Positions 26,537 through 34,488 of a stretch of 64,000 nucleotides of DNA are shown here, one piece after another. Numbering within the stretch: position 1 is the first letter of the stretch; every line of letters begins with the position of its first letter. Made by a program: the position numbers and the translations under genes. This DNA is from Bordetella genomosp. 1 (GTDB taxonomy: Bacteria > Pseudomonadota > Gammaproteobacteria > Burkholderiales > Burkholderiaceae_B), in assembly GCF_002261335.1 (NCBI RefSeq), contig NZ_NEVL01000002.1:62001-126000 (forward strand), read 5' to 3'. A model generated the notes under the pieces. That model did no database searches, was not told where the DNA came from, and saw only the letters and a list, made by a program, of their open reading frames with translations.

Positions 26537-26898
26537 GGCTGGTACGGAACCCATGCAATTACGGGGCGCTTGGTTCGCTTGCTGATGACGGTCGCTCCGT
26601 GGCGGTCGGTTTTCTCGCCGCGCACCATGACCCTCAGCCCGCGAGCCTTGACGGTCCTCTTGGCCAGGGCAATCCAGTCCTCAGCGAACTGAGGCGCATC
26701 GAATGCCGCGGAAACCTGCTTGGGCTTGCCGTTCTTCAGCATCTCGGCGGTTCGGTCGCGGATCCATGCGTCGACAGTGGCGGCCGTGACCTCGGCCCGC
26801 TCCTGGCTCGACATCTTCGCGAGCCAGGTCTTACTGGCCGCCTCGGCCGACTTCCTAGCCAGCGGCTCGGTGATTCCAAACACGCAGAATGCGGTCAT
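26533..26898 (-). CDS. phage early protein, unknown function
   Basis: A 121-residue protein starting MTAFCVFGITEPLARKSAEA and with a basic C-terminal region (AKRTVKARGLRVMVRGEKTD). I recognise no domain; a nucleic-acid role would fit the charge. The ATG is the only good start. About 106 bases with no gene separate it from the ParB-like gene upstream, so it may have its own promoter there. Confidence 0.66.
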   Translation of the reverse strand: MTAFCVFGITEPLARKSAEAASKTWLAKMSSQERAEVTAATVDAWIRDRTAEMLKNGKPKQVSAAFDAPQFAEDWIALAKRTVKARGLRVMVRGEKTDRHGATVISKRTKRPVIAWVPYQP

Positions 26899-27004
26899 TT
26901 TTCACACCTCTTATTGGGAATAGCGAATAGGTGAGCGGTGCCTCGGAGTCCTCGACTGGTGGCGCCGCCCGGCCGGCAGGAGCTAAGCGCGGGCGTGAGG
27001 CCTC

Positions 27005-27796
27005 TTAACTGTTGGCGTCGTCGTTACCCAGCACCCACCGCAGGGCGGCGGCGTACTCGCCCCGGGAGGACTCCAGCGCTGCCTGGATCTGCTTACGGGA
27101 CTTCATGCGGGGGAGTTCGCCCATGACTGCGGCCTGCTTCCGGCTGCGCTCGTGCGCTTTGGTCCCCTGGCCCGCTTGAACCAACTGGGCGACCTTGTCG
27201 CGTTGCTCGTCGACCGGAAGCTTGGAGAGTGCCTTGGCATGCGTCAGGGTGATCTGGCCGGCCTCGATGGCGTCCTGCACGACCTTGGGGCTGTCGAGCA
27301 GCGACAACGTGTCGCGCACGGTGGCGACGGTGCAGTTGTAGATCACGGCGATCTGGTCCTCTCCCTTGCCGAGAGCGAGGTGGCGCCGCATCTTCTCCGC
27401 TCGCCCAATCGGGGTGTCGGCAGTGCGTGCTTCATTCTCGCTGGCGATGGCGTCCAGCGCCGCCTCGCGCTTTCCGGCATACACGACACCGGGTATGAGC
27501 CGCTCGGGGACGCCGCGGGCATGCCGCCACTGATTGGCGAGAATCGCCGCTTTGACGCGCTGGCGCCCGAACACCACCTCCGTTTCCCCGGTTTCCGGAT
27601 TCTTCGAAACCCCGATGGGTTCCAGCACCCCTTGATAGTCGATGTTGCGCGCCATGGCCTCGTCCACGGGCAGATGCACGCGAGGGTCATAAAGCGGGCT
27701 GGATTCGTCGGTCACCAGGACCAGCTTGGTGGGGTCGAAGTTGAGCAGGTTGCTCTGGCCTTCGGCGCCATACACGTCTTTGGATTTTTTAGCCAT
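27005..27796 (-). CDS. ParB/RepB/Spo0J-like nuclease or DNA-binding protein
   Basis: A 263-residue protein. The ParB-type N-terminal domain is seen in VDEAMARNIDYQGVLEPIGV, the NPETGETEVVFGRQRVKAAI box and SENEARTADTPIGRAEKMRR; a central HTH follows (LALGKGEDQIAVIYNCTVAT). No ParA gene is nearby, so true plasmid-type partition is unlikely for this integrated phage. It may act as a DNA-binding factor in replication or recombination. It lies next to rdgC, ssb and recombination genes. Confidence 0.82.
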   Translation of the reverse strand: MAKKSKDVYGAEGQSNLLNFDPTKLVLVTDESSPLYDPRVHLPVDEAMARNIDYQGVLEPIGVSKNPETGETEVVFGRQRVKAAILANQWRHARGVPERLIPGVVYAGKREAALDAIASENEARTADTPIGRAEKMRRHLALGKGEDQIAVIYNCTVATVRDTLSLLDSPKVVQDAIEAGQITLTHAKALSKLPVDEQRDKVAQLVQAGQGTKAHERSRKQAAVMGELPRMKSRKQIQAALESSRGEYAAALRWVLGNDDANS

Positions 27797-27806
27797 GCTG
27801 AAGTCC

Positions 27807-28706
27807 TTAGATTTGCTTCTCGCCGCCGAGGGCGTCGACCAGCTCGGCGATGAGTTTGGCGAGCTCGCCGCTCATGAGGGAGAAGTCGGAGTCGAAGCGC
27901 TCGGCATCGGTCTGCGAGATCGCATCAGGGTTCTCGGTCAGCAGGTCCAGCGGAGCCACGCGCTTGATGTCGAGCCCTTCGGTCAGTACGAACGACACGC
28001 GATCGGCCCAGGTCAGCGCCAGGCGGGTGCACTGCTTGCCGCCCTGGATGTGCCGGCGCACGTCGTCTGCGTCGATCGAGTGCTTCACATAGCGGATCGC
28101 GGCTCGGCTCTCGCCGCTGGCGCGCAGCTCGGTGTCCTGGTCGATCGAGAAGTTGGCCGGCGCTTCGTCTTCGGCCAGCCAGCGGGTCATGGCGGAGGCC
28201 GGCGATTCGTTCACATAGAGGTTCTCCAGCGGGAAGTCGCCGAGCGCTTTGACCAGCATGCCGATCACGTCGCTGGCGCGCGCGTCGGAGGCGGTATCGA
28301 TGAGGAGCCAGCGGTGAGCCGTATCGACCCAGACGCGGGTGTCTCGGTACAGACTGAAGGCGCGCGGCAGGAGCTCATCGGTCACGCGCTCCTTGAGCTC
28401 CTTCATCTGCTTGCGGCCGGGCTTGTAGCCCTGCTGCTCTTCGATTTCCTGGGCGCGGGCCTTCGTGACCTGGTTGACCACGCCGGCCGGAAGCAGCTTC
28501 TGTTCGACGCGCAGCGCCAGGAGGTACTGGCCATTGACGACGTGCACCAGGTCGCCGCCTTCGCGCGGCGGGATCCAGCCAACAGACTGGGCCTCGATGC
28601 TGGTGCCGCCCGAGAACTGGTGTTGCTGCAATTGCTCGTTGATCTGCTCGACGGACAGCCGGAACTGCCCGGCAAGGCGATACACCTTCAGGTTCTTGAA
28701 CCACAT
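27807..28706 (-). CDS. rdgC: recombination-associated protein RdgC, phage-encoded
   Basis: A 299-residue protein of the RdgC family, a ring-shaped dsDNA-binding protein that modulates RecA. MWFKNLKVYRLAGQF is the canonical N-terminus; GWIPPREGGDLVHVVNGQYL and LPAGVVNQV follow; the C-terminal FDSDFSLMSGELAKLIAELV is typical. Length matches the chromosomal type. A CGGAG Shine-Dalgarno and the ATG are separated by T plus nine C. It lies in the phage recombination module with SSB, YqaJ and Erf. Confidence 0.9.
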   Translation of the reverse strand: MWFKNLKVYRLAGQFRLSVEQINEQLQQHQFSGGTSIEAQSVGWIPPREGGDLVHVVNGQYLLALRVEQKLLPAGVVNQVTKARAQEIEEQQGYKPGRKQMKELKERVTDELLPRAFSLYRDTRVWVDTAHRWLLIDTASDARASDVIGMLVKALGDFPLENLYVNESPASAMTRWLAEDEAPANFSIDQDTELRASGESRAAIRYVKHSIDADDVRRHIQGGKQCTRLALTWADRVSFVLTEGLDIKRVAPLDLLTENPDAISQTDAERFDSDFSLMSGELAKLIAELVDALGGEKQI

Positions 28707-28715
28707 GGGGGGGGG
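28707..28715 (-). repeat. C9 homopolymer between SD and start of rdgC
   Basis: Nine C on the minus strand fill most of the spacer between CGGAG and the rdgC ATG. Slippage here would change SD spacing and therefore translation. Seen directly; any role is inference. Confidence 0.6.
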
Positions 28716-28808
28716 ACTCCGTGGGGATGGGGGAGGGCGGCGCCGCGTCAGCGGTTGCCTCCATGGGTGTGCAGCGCCGCCCGAGGGGAACTGAGGGAAA
28801 AGTGACCG

Positions 28809-29312
28809 CTAGAACGGAATGTCGTCGTCCATATCGGCCAGATTGGCCGCTGCGGGTCCAGCACCCGCGCGCGCGTCCGGGGCAGCTTCGCGCCGCCGAG
28901 CGTAGTCGCTGGGCTGGCCGGAGGCCTGGCGGCTCTGCCGAGGCGCTTCGTTCTGACTGCCGCCGTCGCCGCCTTCGCGGCCGCCCAGCATCTGCATCTG
29001 GTCGGCCACGATTTCGGTGCTGTAGCGGTCAGCGCCGGTGTCCTTGTCTTGCCACTTGCGGGTCTTGAGGCGGCCTTCGATGTAGACCGAGCGGCCCTTC
29101 TTCAGGTATTCGCCGGCGATTTCGGCCAGGCGGTTGTACATGACGACGCGGTGCCATTCGGTTTCTTCGCGGCGCTCGCCGCTCGCCTTGTCTTTCCACT
29201 GACTGGTGGTGGCGATCGAGACGTTGCAGACGGCCGCGCCATCCGGGCTATAACGGACTTCGGGGTCTCGCCCGAGGTTCCCCACGATGATGACTTTGTT
29301 GACGCTCGCCAT
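28809..29312 (-). CDS. ssb: single-stranded DNA-binding protein
   Basis: A 167-residue SSB. The OB fold starts [20 protein letters not shown] and includes [20 protein letters not shown] and [15 protein letters not shown]; the C-terminal acidic tip MDDDIPF is the protein-interaction tail. It protects ssDNA during phage replication and recombination. The ATG at 29312 overlaps the upstream stop (TGATG); a GTG one codon earlier is possible. It is separate from the host ssb and belongs to the phage recombination cluster. Confidence 0.93.
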   Translation of the reverse strand: MASVNKVIIVGNLGRDPEVRYSPDGAAVCNVSIATTSQWKDKASGERREETEWHRVVMYNRLAEIAGEYLKKGRSVYIEGRLKTRKWQDKDTGADRYSTEIVADQMQMLGGREGGDGGSQNEAPRQSRQASGQPSDYARRREAAPDARAGAGPAAANLADMDDDIPF

Positions 29313-30085
29313 CACGCGGCCTCCTTGCGCAACAAGGCTTCATAGGAGCTCACCACCTTCTCGAACTCGATCAGGTCTGCTTCCATCGCCTCGATGAAAT
29401 CATCGTCGCGATCGAACACCCGGCACCAGAGCTGCTTATTCACCACCTCCAAGGCAGGGCAGTACAGGCAGATGTGCCAGCGCTTCCGGCCAGTGAGCCA
29501 CATGCAGCCCTGGGCCTGCTCCATCACCGTGCTGGCATCGTTGTCGACCCAGAAGGCGCGCAGCTTTTCGGGGGCGATGAAGCACTTGTATTCGCTGCCC
29601 TCGTCATCCTTGATGAGACCGTCTGCGCTGGCGCCGAAGCGCCCGTCTTCGGTCATGACGAAACCTGCACGCTTCACGAACAGGCCGGTCTGGATTTCGT
29701 GCTCCATCCGCGCCTTAGGCTCCAGCTCGTGCCCGCGTCGCATCGAGTGCGTCTCGAAGCCCTCGTCCAGCGGGATTCCGCTGATGCGCTCCACGGCCAA
29801 TCTGAAGGCGTAGTTCAGTGCAGCCTCGGAATAGTCGCCGACCTTCTCACCGTCAATCGCACGTTGGATCACGTCGGCGCGCGGTGCCGCTTTGTATCCG
29901 GCTATCTCGCGTGCGCTCGACTCGGTGCGGCCCGAGAGGATCGCATCCACATACTTCTTCTGCTGCTCGGTCAACCCGTTGACCTTGGCGCGCACCGTGG
30001 AGAACATGCTGGCGGTAATGACACCGGCACGCGCTTGGTGCCACTCAGGACTGCCCTGGTCGCATTCCAGTACTTTGAAGCTCAT
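29312..30085 (-). CDS. YqaJ/lambda-exonuclease family recombination nuclease
   Basis: A 257-residue PD-(D/E)XK nuclease. The [16 protein letters not shown] start is the YqaJ family signature, and the catalytic core is [19 protein letters not shown], giving D then ExK. It would digest one strand of dsDNA ends to feed the annealing protein encoded just upstream (Erf), forming a Red-like pair. It overlaps erf by four bases and is followed directly by ssb. Confidence 0.9.
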   Translation of the reverse strand: MSFKVLECDQGSPEWHQARAGVITASMFSTVRAKVNGLTEQQKKYVDAILSGRTESSAREIAGYKAAPRADVIQRAIDGEKVGDYSEAALNYAFRLAVERISGIPLDEGFETHSMRRGHELEPKARMEHEIQTGLFVKRAGFVMTEDGRFGASADGLIKDDEGSEYKCFIAPEKLRAFWVDNDASTVMEQAQGCMWLTGRKRWHICLYCPALEVVNKQLWCRVFDRDDDFIEAMEADLIEFEKVVSSYEALLRKEAA

Positions 30086-30855
30086 GATGCCCCCATGCGT
30101 GATTTTGCTTCGCTCACGGCGGCCCGAAAATCGTCGTAGACCTTGAGCGAATTGGTTTTCTTGATTTCGAGTAGGCCATCACGCCAGACCTGGTCGAGTT
30201 CCGCGATGGACTGAGCGTTTTTCGCCGCCTGGATCCAGCTATCGACTGCTTGCTGCGCCGGGGCGTCGAGCGAGTTGGCGTCGTTGTCGTCGCCCTTCTC
30301 GGAGATCCCGCAAACGGCCTTGAGCGTGTGGCGCTCCAGGTACGTCGTCGTGGAAACGATGGACTGGATGATGTTTTTGCCGCCGCTATCGTCTGCGGGA
30401 GCGTCGAGCGTCGCCGACTTCTCGTGCCCAAGGCGATGCTGCAAGGTGCAGGTGATGTAGATGCGGGCGTTCTTCTGCTCGGGCGTCCAGCTCCAGGAGA
30501 ACCCGTGGCGAGCCAGCGCAGGGCCGACGGCGTCTACCAGATCGGACAGCTCAGCGTGCTTGTACTGAGTGCGCCCCTTCGAGGTAGCGAAGTCAACCTG
30601 TTTTCGCTTGATGACCTCCACCTTCTCGGCCTTGAACGCAGCGAATGCGTCGTTGAAGGCCTTGCGCGCTTCGTCGGCCTCCCATTCCCGCTGGATGGCC
30701 ATCATTTCCCTGACCTGCTCCAGTGGGATGCCTTGCTTTACCGCGGCCATCATCATGCCCATGGGCGAATTGGCGGGCAGTACCGCCACCTGTCCGGCGA
30801 CCTGATCAGGTTTGGGGGCCACTGCGCGGGCCTGGGCGTCGATGACTTCAGTCAT
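30082..30855 (-). CDS. erf: Erf-family single-strand annealing protein
   Basis: A 257-residue recombinase of the ERF superfamily. The ERF domain lies around residues 55-200, with VEVIKRKQVDFATSKGRTQY, the HAELSDLVDAVGPALARHGF stretch and IYITCTLQHRLGHEKSATLD. It anneals complementary ssDNA generated by the neighbouring YqaJ exonuclease. The start at MTEVIDAQARAVAP was chosen; the frame is open much farther upstream but runs antisense to another reading frame and is not protein-like there. Confidence 0.88.
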   Translation of the reverse strand: MTEVIDAQARAVAPKPDQVAGQVAVLPANSPMGMMMAAVKQGIPLEQVREMMAIQREWEADEARKAFNDAFAAFKAEKVEVIKRKQVDFATSKGRTQYKHAELSDLVDAVGPALARHGFSWSWTPEQKNARIYITCTLQHRLGHEKSATLDAPADDSGGKNIIQSIVSTTTYLERHTLKAVCGISEKGDDNDANSLDAPAQQAVDSWIQAAKNAQSIAELDQVWRDGLLEIKKTNSLKVYDDFRAAVSEAKSRMGAS

Positions 30856-30862
30856 AGTGTCC

Positions 30863-31963
30863 TCAATAGGTGATTCGGATCTTGGGAATAAGGCCGTTGG
30901 CGATGAGCGTGATCGCCTGTTTGGCGGCGGCCTCCGGTACCCCACCTTTGACCAGCTCTGCCAGGGCAGCGCGGTTAACGCTGCGCTGGTGCTCGACGTC
31001 GGCTTCACGGCGCTTGGCTTCCGCCTCGGCAGCCGCCTGTTCGTCGGCGATGCGCTGCCGCTCGGCGGCTGCCGCCTGCTCGGCAGCCGCTTTTTCGCGC
31101 CGCTCGGCTTCTGCGGCCGCTTCGCGCTCGCGCGCCTCCGCGTTCCGCCGGTCGAGCTCGGCTTGTTTCTCGGCCGCGATGCGGCGCTCTTCGGCCAGCT
31201 GAGCCTCAAGCTTTGCCGTCTTCACGGCCTCGGCGGCTTCAGCTTCGCGGCGGGCCGCAGCGTTTCGCTCTGCCTGAGCGGCGGCATCGGCTTCGCGTTG
31301 GGCCTTCTGGGCCGCCTCGCGCGCAATTCGGTCCTCTTTGTCTTTGCGCTCCCGCTCGGCTTCAGCAGCGCGCAGGCGCGCCAGCTCGGCTTGTTCGGCA
31401 TCGCGCTTCTCGCGGGCGGTCAGCGCGTCCGTCAGGCACGTCGCAGCGCGCTCTTTCACGCGGTGGCCTTCCGCTTCGAACTCTTCATACGATTCATCGA
31501 CGACGCGGGCCTGCAGCTCAGCAATCGAGCTGCGCAGCTCTGCGGCATCGAGGTCGCGGCATTCATCCGCGCGGAGGCGGAACCATTCGATGTTGGCTTT
31601 GTGACGCTGCTGGCGAGCCTCTTCCGCGGTCTCCCAGTCAGTCAGGGGCTGGCGGATCTGTTTCTGGAAGGAATCGAGCACATCGAAAGCGCGCTTACGC
31701 TCGGCGTCGATCATGGCCGGGATTTTCTTGTACTGGGCAGAGAGCTCTTTCCCGCGCTTCTCGATGGCCTGCTTGGCCTGGGCGACCTTGAAAGCATCGC
31801 TGGCGCATTCCTTTCGGCCCTTGACGGTGCTCATGTCGTAGGCCACACCGCTCAGTTGGACGCGGATCTGTTCGATGATCGGGTCCAGGCCCTTTTCGGC
31901 GCTGAAAGTGGCCAGTGCATTCTCTGCCGTGGGCAGCGTGATCAGTTCGGTGGCTTCAGCCAT
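30863..31963 (-). CDS. coiled-coil phage protein upstream of erf
   Basis: A 366-residue protein. The first 170 residues look globular (LPTAENALATFSAEKGLDPI, YKKIPAMIDAERKRAFDVLD). The next 150 are a long Ala/Glu/Arg coiled coil. A short ordered C-terminus closes it (ALAELVKGGVPEAAAKQAIT). Similar proteins lie next to Erf or RecT in other phages, but no function is established. The second ATG was chosen because AAGGA lies seven bases before it. The upstream 55-residue gene ends at its start. Confidence 0.75.
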   Translation of the reverse strand: MAEATELITLPTAENALATFSAEKGLDPIIEQIRVQLSGVAYDMSTVKGRKECASDAFKVAQAKQAIEKRGKELSAQYKKIPAMIDAERKRAFDVLDSFQKQIRQPLTDWETAEEARQQRHKANIEWFRLRADECRDLDAAELRSSIAELQARVVDESYEEFEAEGHRVKERAATCLTDALTAREKRDAEQAELARLRAAEAERERKDKEDRIAREAAQKAQREADAAAQAERNAAARREAEAAEAVKTAKLEAQLAEERRIAAEKQAELDRRNAEAREREAAAEAERREKAAAEQAAAAERQRIADEQAAAEAEAKRREADVEHQRSVNRAALAELVKGGVPEAAAKQAITLIANGLIPKIRITY

Positions 31964-31965
31964 GG

Positions 31966-32133
31966 TCATTCCTTGGCGGCGAGTTTGGTAGTGCCGCAGC
32001 GTTCGCCGCACGTGGGGCGGTCAGTGGATTGGGCGTCGAGGGTGGGCCCCAGCACGCAGGCCAGGACCACAGCGACAATGAGTGCGGAGCCGTTGACGAT
32101 CAGCTCCCAGTGGGTGCGGAGGCGGCGGATCAT
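31966..32133 (-). CDS. 55-residue single-span membrane protein
   Basis: A small frame in the operon: a basic start MIRRLRTHWELIVNGS, a hydrophobic helix ALIVAVVLACVLGPTL, then a polar tail with two cysteines (CGERCG). Its ATG overlaps the upstream stop (ATGA) and its stop lies just before the start of the coiled-coil gene. The tight packing supports it as real. A role in superinfection exclusion or the host membrane is possible but unproved. Confidence 0.66.
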   Translation of the reverse strand: MIRRLRTHWELIVNGSALIVAVVLACVLGPTLDAQSTDRPTCGERCGTTKLAAKE

Positions 32134-32366
32134 CGGGCACCTCGCGCGGCCAGCATGGCGTCGGCGAACTCATAGGCCATTGAGGCCGCCCATTCGGCAT
32201 AGCCATCGCCTGCGTCGCCTGCGTGGAACTTGCGACCAGCCAAGCCAGCAAGCGCCTGCGCAGCGAAGTAGTCGCGCAGGGTCATGCCGTCCTTGCGCGT
32301 GCCGCTGGTGTCGAAGTGCACCCGGGTGTGCGGGAACGCCGGGCCGCCGTCGTTGATCGTGTCCAT
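32130..32366 (-). CDS. phage protein with NDGGPAFP motif
   Basis: A 78-residue protein starting MDTINDGGPAFPHTRVHFDT and including GMTLRDYFAAQALAGLAG. This is a very widespread small phage family found in early regions of temperate phages; its function is unknown. It shares four bases (ATGA) with the downstream gene, and its ATG starts at the end of the upstream gene. Confidence 0.8.
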   Translation of the reverse strand: MDTINDGGPAFPHTRVHFDTSGTRKDGMTLRDYFAAQALAGLAGRKFHAGDAGDGYAEWAASMAYEFADAMLAARGAR

Positions 32367-32500
32367 TACTCAGCCCTCCAGGGGTCGGTATATCGGTGGA
32401 GCCGCATGGCGAGGTCGCCCAGCACCGCACCCGCGAACGCGCAGCCGGCCATTACCAGCACGGTGGCCCAGGGGCTGAGAGGCGGGAGGGCGGCGATCAT
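32366..32500 (-). CDS. 44-residue membrane protein
   Basis: A small frame MIAALPPLSPWATVLVMAGC, with one hydrophobic helix (VLVMAGCAFAGAVLGDLA) and a basic C-terminus. Its ATG overlaps the upstream stop by four bases (ATGA), which argues that it is translated and sets the start. Unknown function; a further member of the small membrane proteins in this operon. Confidence 0.58.
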   Translation of the reverse strand: MIAALPPLSPWATVLVMAGCAFAGAVLGDLAMRLHRYTDPWRAE

Positions 32501-32889
32501 TGGCGCGGCCCGAAGGTGATGTGTGCGCCGTCCATAGCCGCGTCCACCAGCCGGCGGCGCGCGCATTCTTCCGCGGTCACCAGCAGGCGGTTCGCGAGGG
32601 ATTCGATCACCGCGGGGCCCATGCGGCGCTTCAGCGCGACGATCAGGGATTCGAGCGCGGCCACGGTGGCCGGGCTCGGGTCGGTCATCAGGAACACCGC
32701 CGCCGGCACCGGGTTCTCGTGCTGCACGTGCACGCAGCGTTTGAGCACCAGAGCGCGGTGAAACTCCAGGTCGAGATCGGCGTGCAGGCGCTCGCGCTGC
32801 CGGTCTTCGTGCTCAGGCTCGCGCTCGCCGGGCGCCATGCCTGGCGCGGCGGTGCGTGCGGGGTCATCCTGGATCATGTGCAGGTTCAT
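32497..32889 (-). CDS. phage protein, unknown function
   Basis: A 130-residue protein. The middle (RLHADLDLEFHRALVLKRCV) is helical, the later VAALESLIVALKRRMGPAVI too. The start at MNLHMIQDDPARTAA has AAGGA at good spacing; longer in-frame starts give Pro/Arg-rich sequence. I recognise no family. It is the first gene after a long non-coding stretch, so it probably has a promoter there. Confidence 0.66.
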   Translation of the reverse strand: MNLHMIQDDPARTAAPGMAPGEREPEHEDRQRERLHADLDLEFHRALVLKRCVHVQHENPVPAAVFLMTDPSPATVAALESLIVALKRRMGPAVIESLANRLLVTAEECARRRLVDAAMDGAHITFGPRQ

Positions 32890-33218
32890 GGCGGTGTCCT
32901 TGAGGAGTGGGGGTGCAGCGCCCCGGGCCGGTCTCCCCGGCCATTCCCCAGCGTCACGACGCGTGCGCACGCGGCGATGTTGCCGAGGGTGGGTAGGGAG
33001 CGGGAGGGGCGCTGCGGGAAGGGGCTCCGTTTCGTGGAGCGGCCGCCCGACTGTTTCACGGGGCCGAGGGTGAGTGAACATCTACTAGGCCGGCTGGCTG
33101 TTCGTCACTCGTCGCTTTGGAGGGTGGCCGGAGCTGATCCCGGCACAGCGCGTTCTTCGCGGCGGACCCGCCTAAGTCGCACAGGCACTTACTGCCACGC
33201 GCATCAGCACTGCGCATT

Positions 33219-33317
33219 CACCCTCAACGGAGCCATCTACGGACGGAGTAAGCTGCCTCGCCCGGTGTGCACACTTCTAGCCGGCCCTTGCGGACGTAGA
33301 TGGCTCCATTGAGGGTG
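33219..33317. repeat. inverted repeat with 23-bp arms
   Basis: Arm 1 (33219-33241) and arm 2 (33295-33317) are reverse complements with a single mismatch, separated by 53 bases. Read outward each arm encodes the peptide TLNGAIY, and the single mismatch is a synonymous Asn codon change, so the arms look like two copies of a coding fragment in opposite orientation. Confidence 0.85.
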
Positions 33318-33402
33318 CTGGCCTTTCTCTTCGCCAGCGCGGAAGTGATGCCCGAGAGCAGTAATCGCTGGCCGGAGGCCGGCGCGAGGCTGGATGTCGG
33401 GA

Positions 33403-33501
33403 CCATCACATGGTCAGGCCGGGGCCTATCGCAATCCCCAACATTCCGACGCTTCATAGTCCAGCGGATGCCTTAGCTCCACGCCGCTGACCATGTGATG
33501 G
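33403..33501. repeat. inverted repeat with perfect 15-bp arms
   Basis: CCATCACATGGTCAG at 33403-33417 is matched exactly in reverse complement by CTGACCATGTGATGG at 33487-33501, with 69 bases between. Each arm contains its own smaller palindrome, CATCACATG-like. Could be a protein-binding pair or a long RNA stem. Confidence 0.82.
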
Positions 33502-33555
33502 CCCTTCCTTGAGCGGGAAGGGCGGTAGGCTCACGCGGGGCATGAGCGGTGGCTG

Positions 33556-33888
33556 TTAGGTGGCTTGCCGATTACGGCACGCAACGCAAAGCGCGTCTTT
33601 CTCGATTTCTCTGGCGTCTGCTATTGCGCTTAGTGCTGACGTGTCCTCGTTGACCGGGAAGCCGCATTCAGGGCACGGCCAACGCAGCTTCATTTGCCCA
33701 CCGTCGTTAATTATTTCCATGCCCTCCATCAGTCCGATCTGTTCAACCCTGGCGCTGCTATCGCACCCGTTGCATTCGTCGCATCCAGTGATTCGACGGC
33801 CAAGGTTGTCGTAACGGTAGCCCCGTGCGAAGTCGTGGCGGCAGGCAAGAAGGCCCGAAGCCCTCGCCATAAATTCGGCAGCGTTCAT
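33556..33888 (-). CDS. phage protein with zinc ribbons
   Basis: A 110-residue protein. Cysteine pairs occur in CDECNGCDSS, in WPCPECGFPVNED and in the terminal CVACRNRQ, enough for two zinc sites. The beginning MNAAEFMARASGLLACRHDF is helical. A nucleic-acid binding or protein-interaction role is likely but unspecified. It overlaps the upstream gene by four bases (ATGA). Confidence 0.68.
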   Translation of the reverse strand: MNAAEFMARASGLLACRHDFARGYRYDNLGRRITGCDECNGCDSSARVEQIGLMEGMEIINDGGQMKLRWPCPECGFPVNEDTSALSAIADAREIEKDALCVACRNRQAT

Positions 33889-34079
33889 GCGCCCGCCTCA
33901 ACTCGGCGAGCAGCTTTTTCCGCGATGACTTGGAAGCGCAGGCCCTTGGCGCGCTGATATTGGGCGCCACGCGCATTGCCGATGCGTTCCAGGTTGGCAG
34001 CGCCGCGCAGGCAAACGCGTGCGCGCGACGACAAATCGTCGGCCAGGTTGTGAAGTTGGATCAGGCGATGCGTGGTCAT
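33885..34079 (-). CDS. small basic phage protein
   Basis: A 64-residue helical protein: MTTHRLIQLHNLADDLSSRA followed by ARGAQYQRAKGLRFQVIAEK and a basic end. The ATG at 34079 was chosen over one six bases upstream, because GAGG lies at the right distance only for the former. Unknown family. About 250 bases without a gene lie upstream. Confidence 0.62.
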   Translation of the reverse strand: MTTHRLIQLHNLADDLSSRARVCLRGAANLERIGNARGAQYQRAKGLRFQVIAEKAARRVEAGA

Positions 34080-34329
34080 GGTCATTTCCTCAGTGCTGCC
34101 CCGGCGTTTGGGGCGGTTTGACTGCATCGGTATGCGAATCCGGAAAGAAGCGGGCCGAGTTCTCATCGGCTGGGTGAACCGCTGCACCGTGTCAACCGCC
34201 AGCCGATTCCACACTAAGCGCAAGGCAGTGGGGCTGCGTTGTGTCACTGCGGGCGTGAGCGCGCTTCTATCAGCGCCGCCGCTTCTCTCAGGACTCATGT
34301 GGCTGCGCCCTGTCACGGCGCGGAGGTGA

Positions 34330-34488
34330 TTAATTCCGCAGCAGCCGAACAATCCGCATCGCACTCTCGTTCCCTCCGCCGCGGAGCTTCGCGACAGCCC
34401 GATGAAACTTGAGTTGTTGATGCTGCCCGCGCCTGAACTTTCGATCGCGAAAAAGGCGGCGCTCGACCGAGCGTGAATTGAGGCCCAT
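34330..34488 (-). CDS. 52-residue basic phage protein
   Basis: A very basic small protein, MGLNSRSVERRLFRDRKFRR and then QHQQLKFHRAVAKLR, ending NESAMRIVRLLRN. An excellent AAAGGAG lies five bases before the ATG, the best reason to accept it. First gene of the leftward early transcript after the operator region, a position where phages often encode an antiterminator N-like protein. Its size and arginine-rich N-terminus would fit an N-like role, but I cannot show a nut site, so this is inference. Confidence 0.6.
   Translation of the reverse strand: MGLNSRSVERRLFRDRKFRRGQHQQLKFHRAVAKLRGGGNESAMRIVRLLRN

Larger units (their letters stand above)
32890..33555. other. gene-poor segment with inverted repeats
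   Basis: About 666 bases between two leftward phage genes. I find no convincing gene. A minus-strand frame (33224-33457) is open but is built largely from the repeat arms. Two large inverted repeats (33219-33317 and 33403-33501) and a short hairpin (GCCCTTCC with GGAAGGGC at 33501-33523) dominate it. It may hold a structured RNA, a promoter cluster or a scar of recombination. Confidence 0.55.

Noticed and set aside
33224-33457. 77-residue minus-strand frame in the gene-poor segment
   Set aside because: Part of it is made of both arms of the inverted repeat, there is no overlap coupling to neighbours, and composition changes along it. It may contain a fossil coding fragment, but I do not call it a gene.
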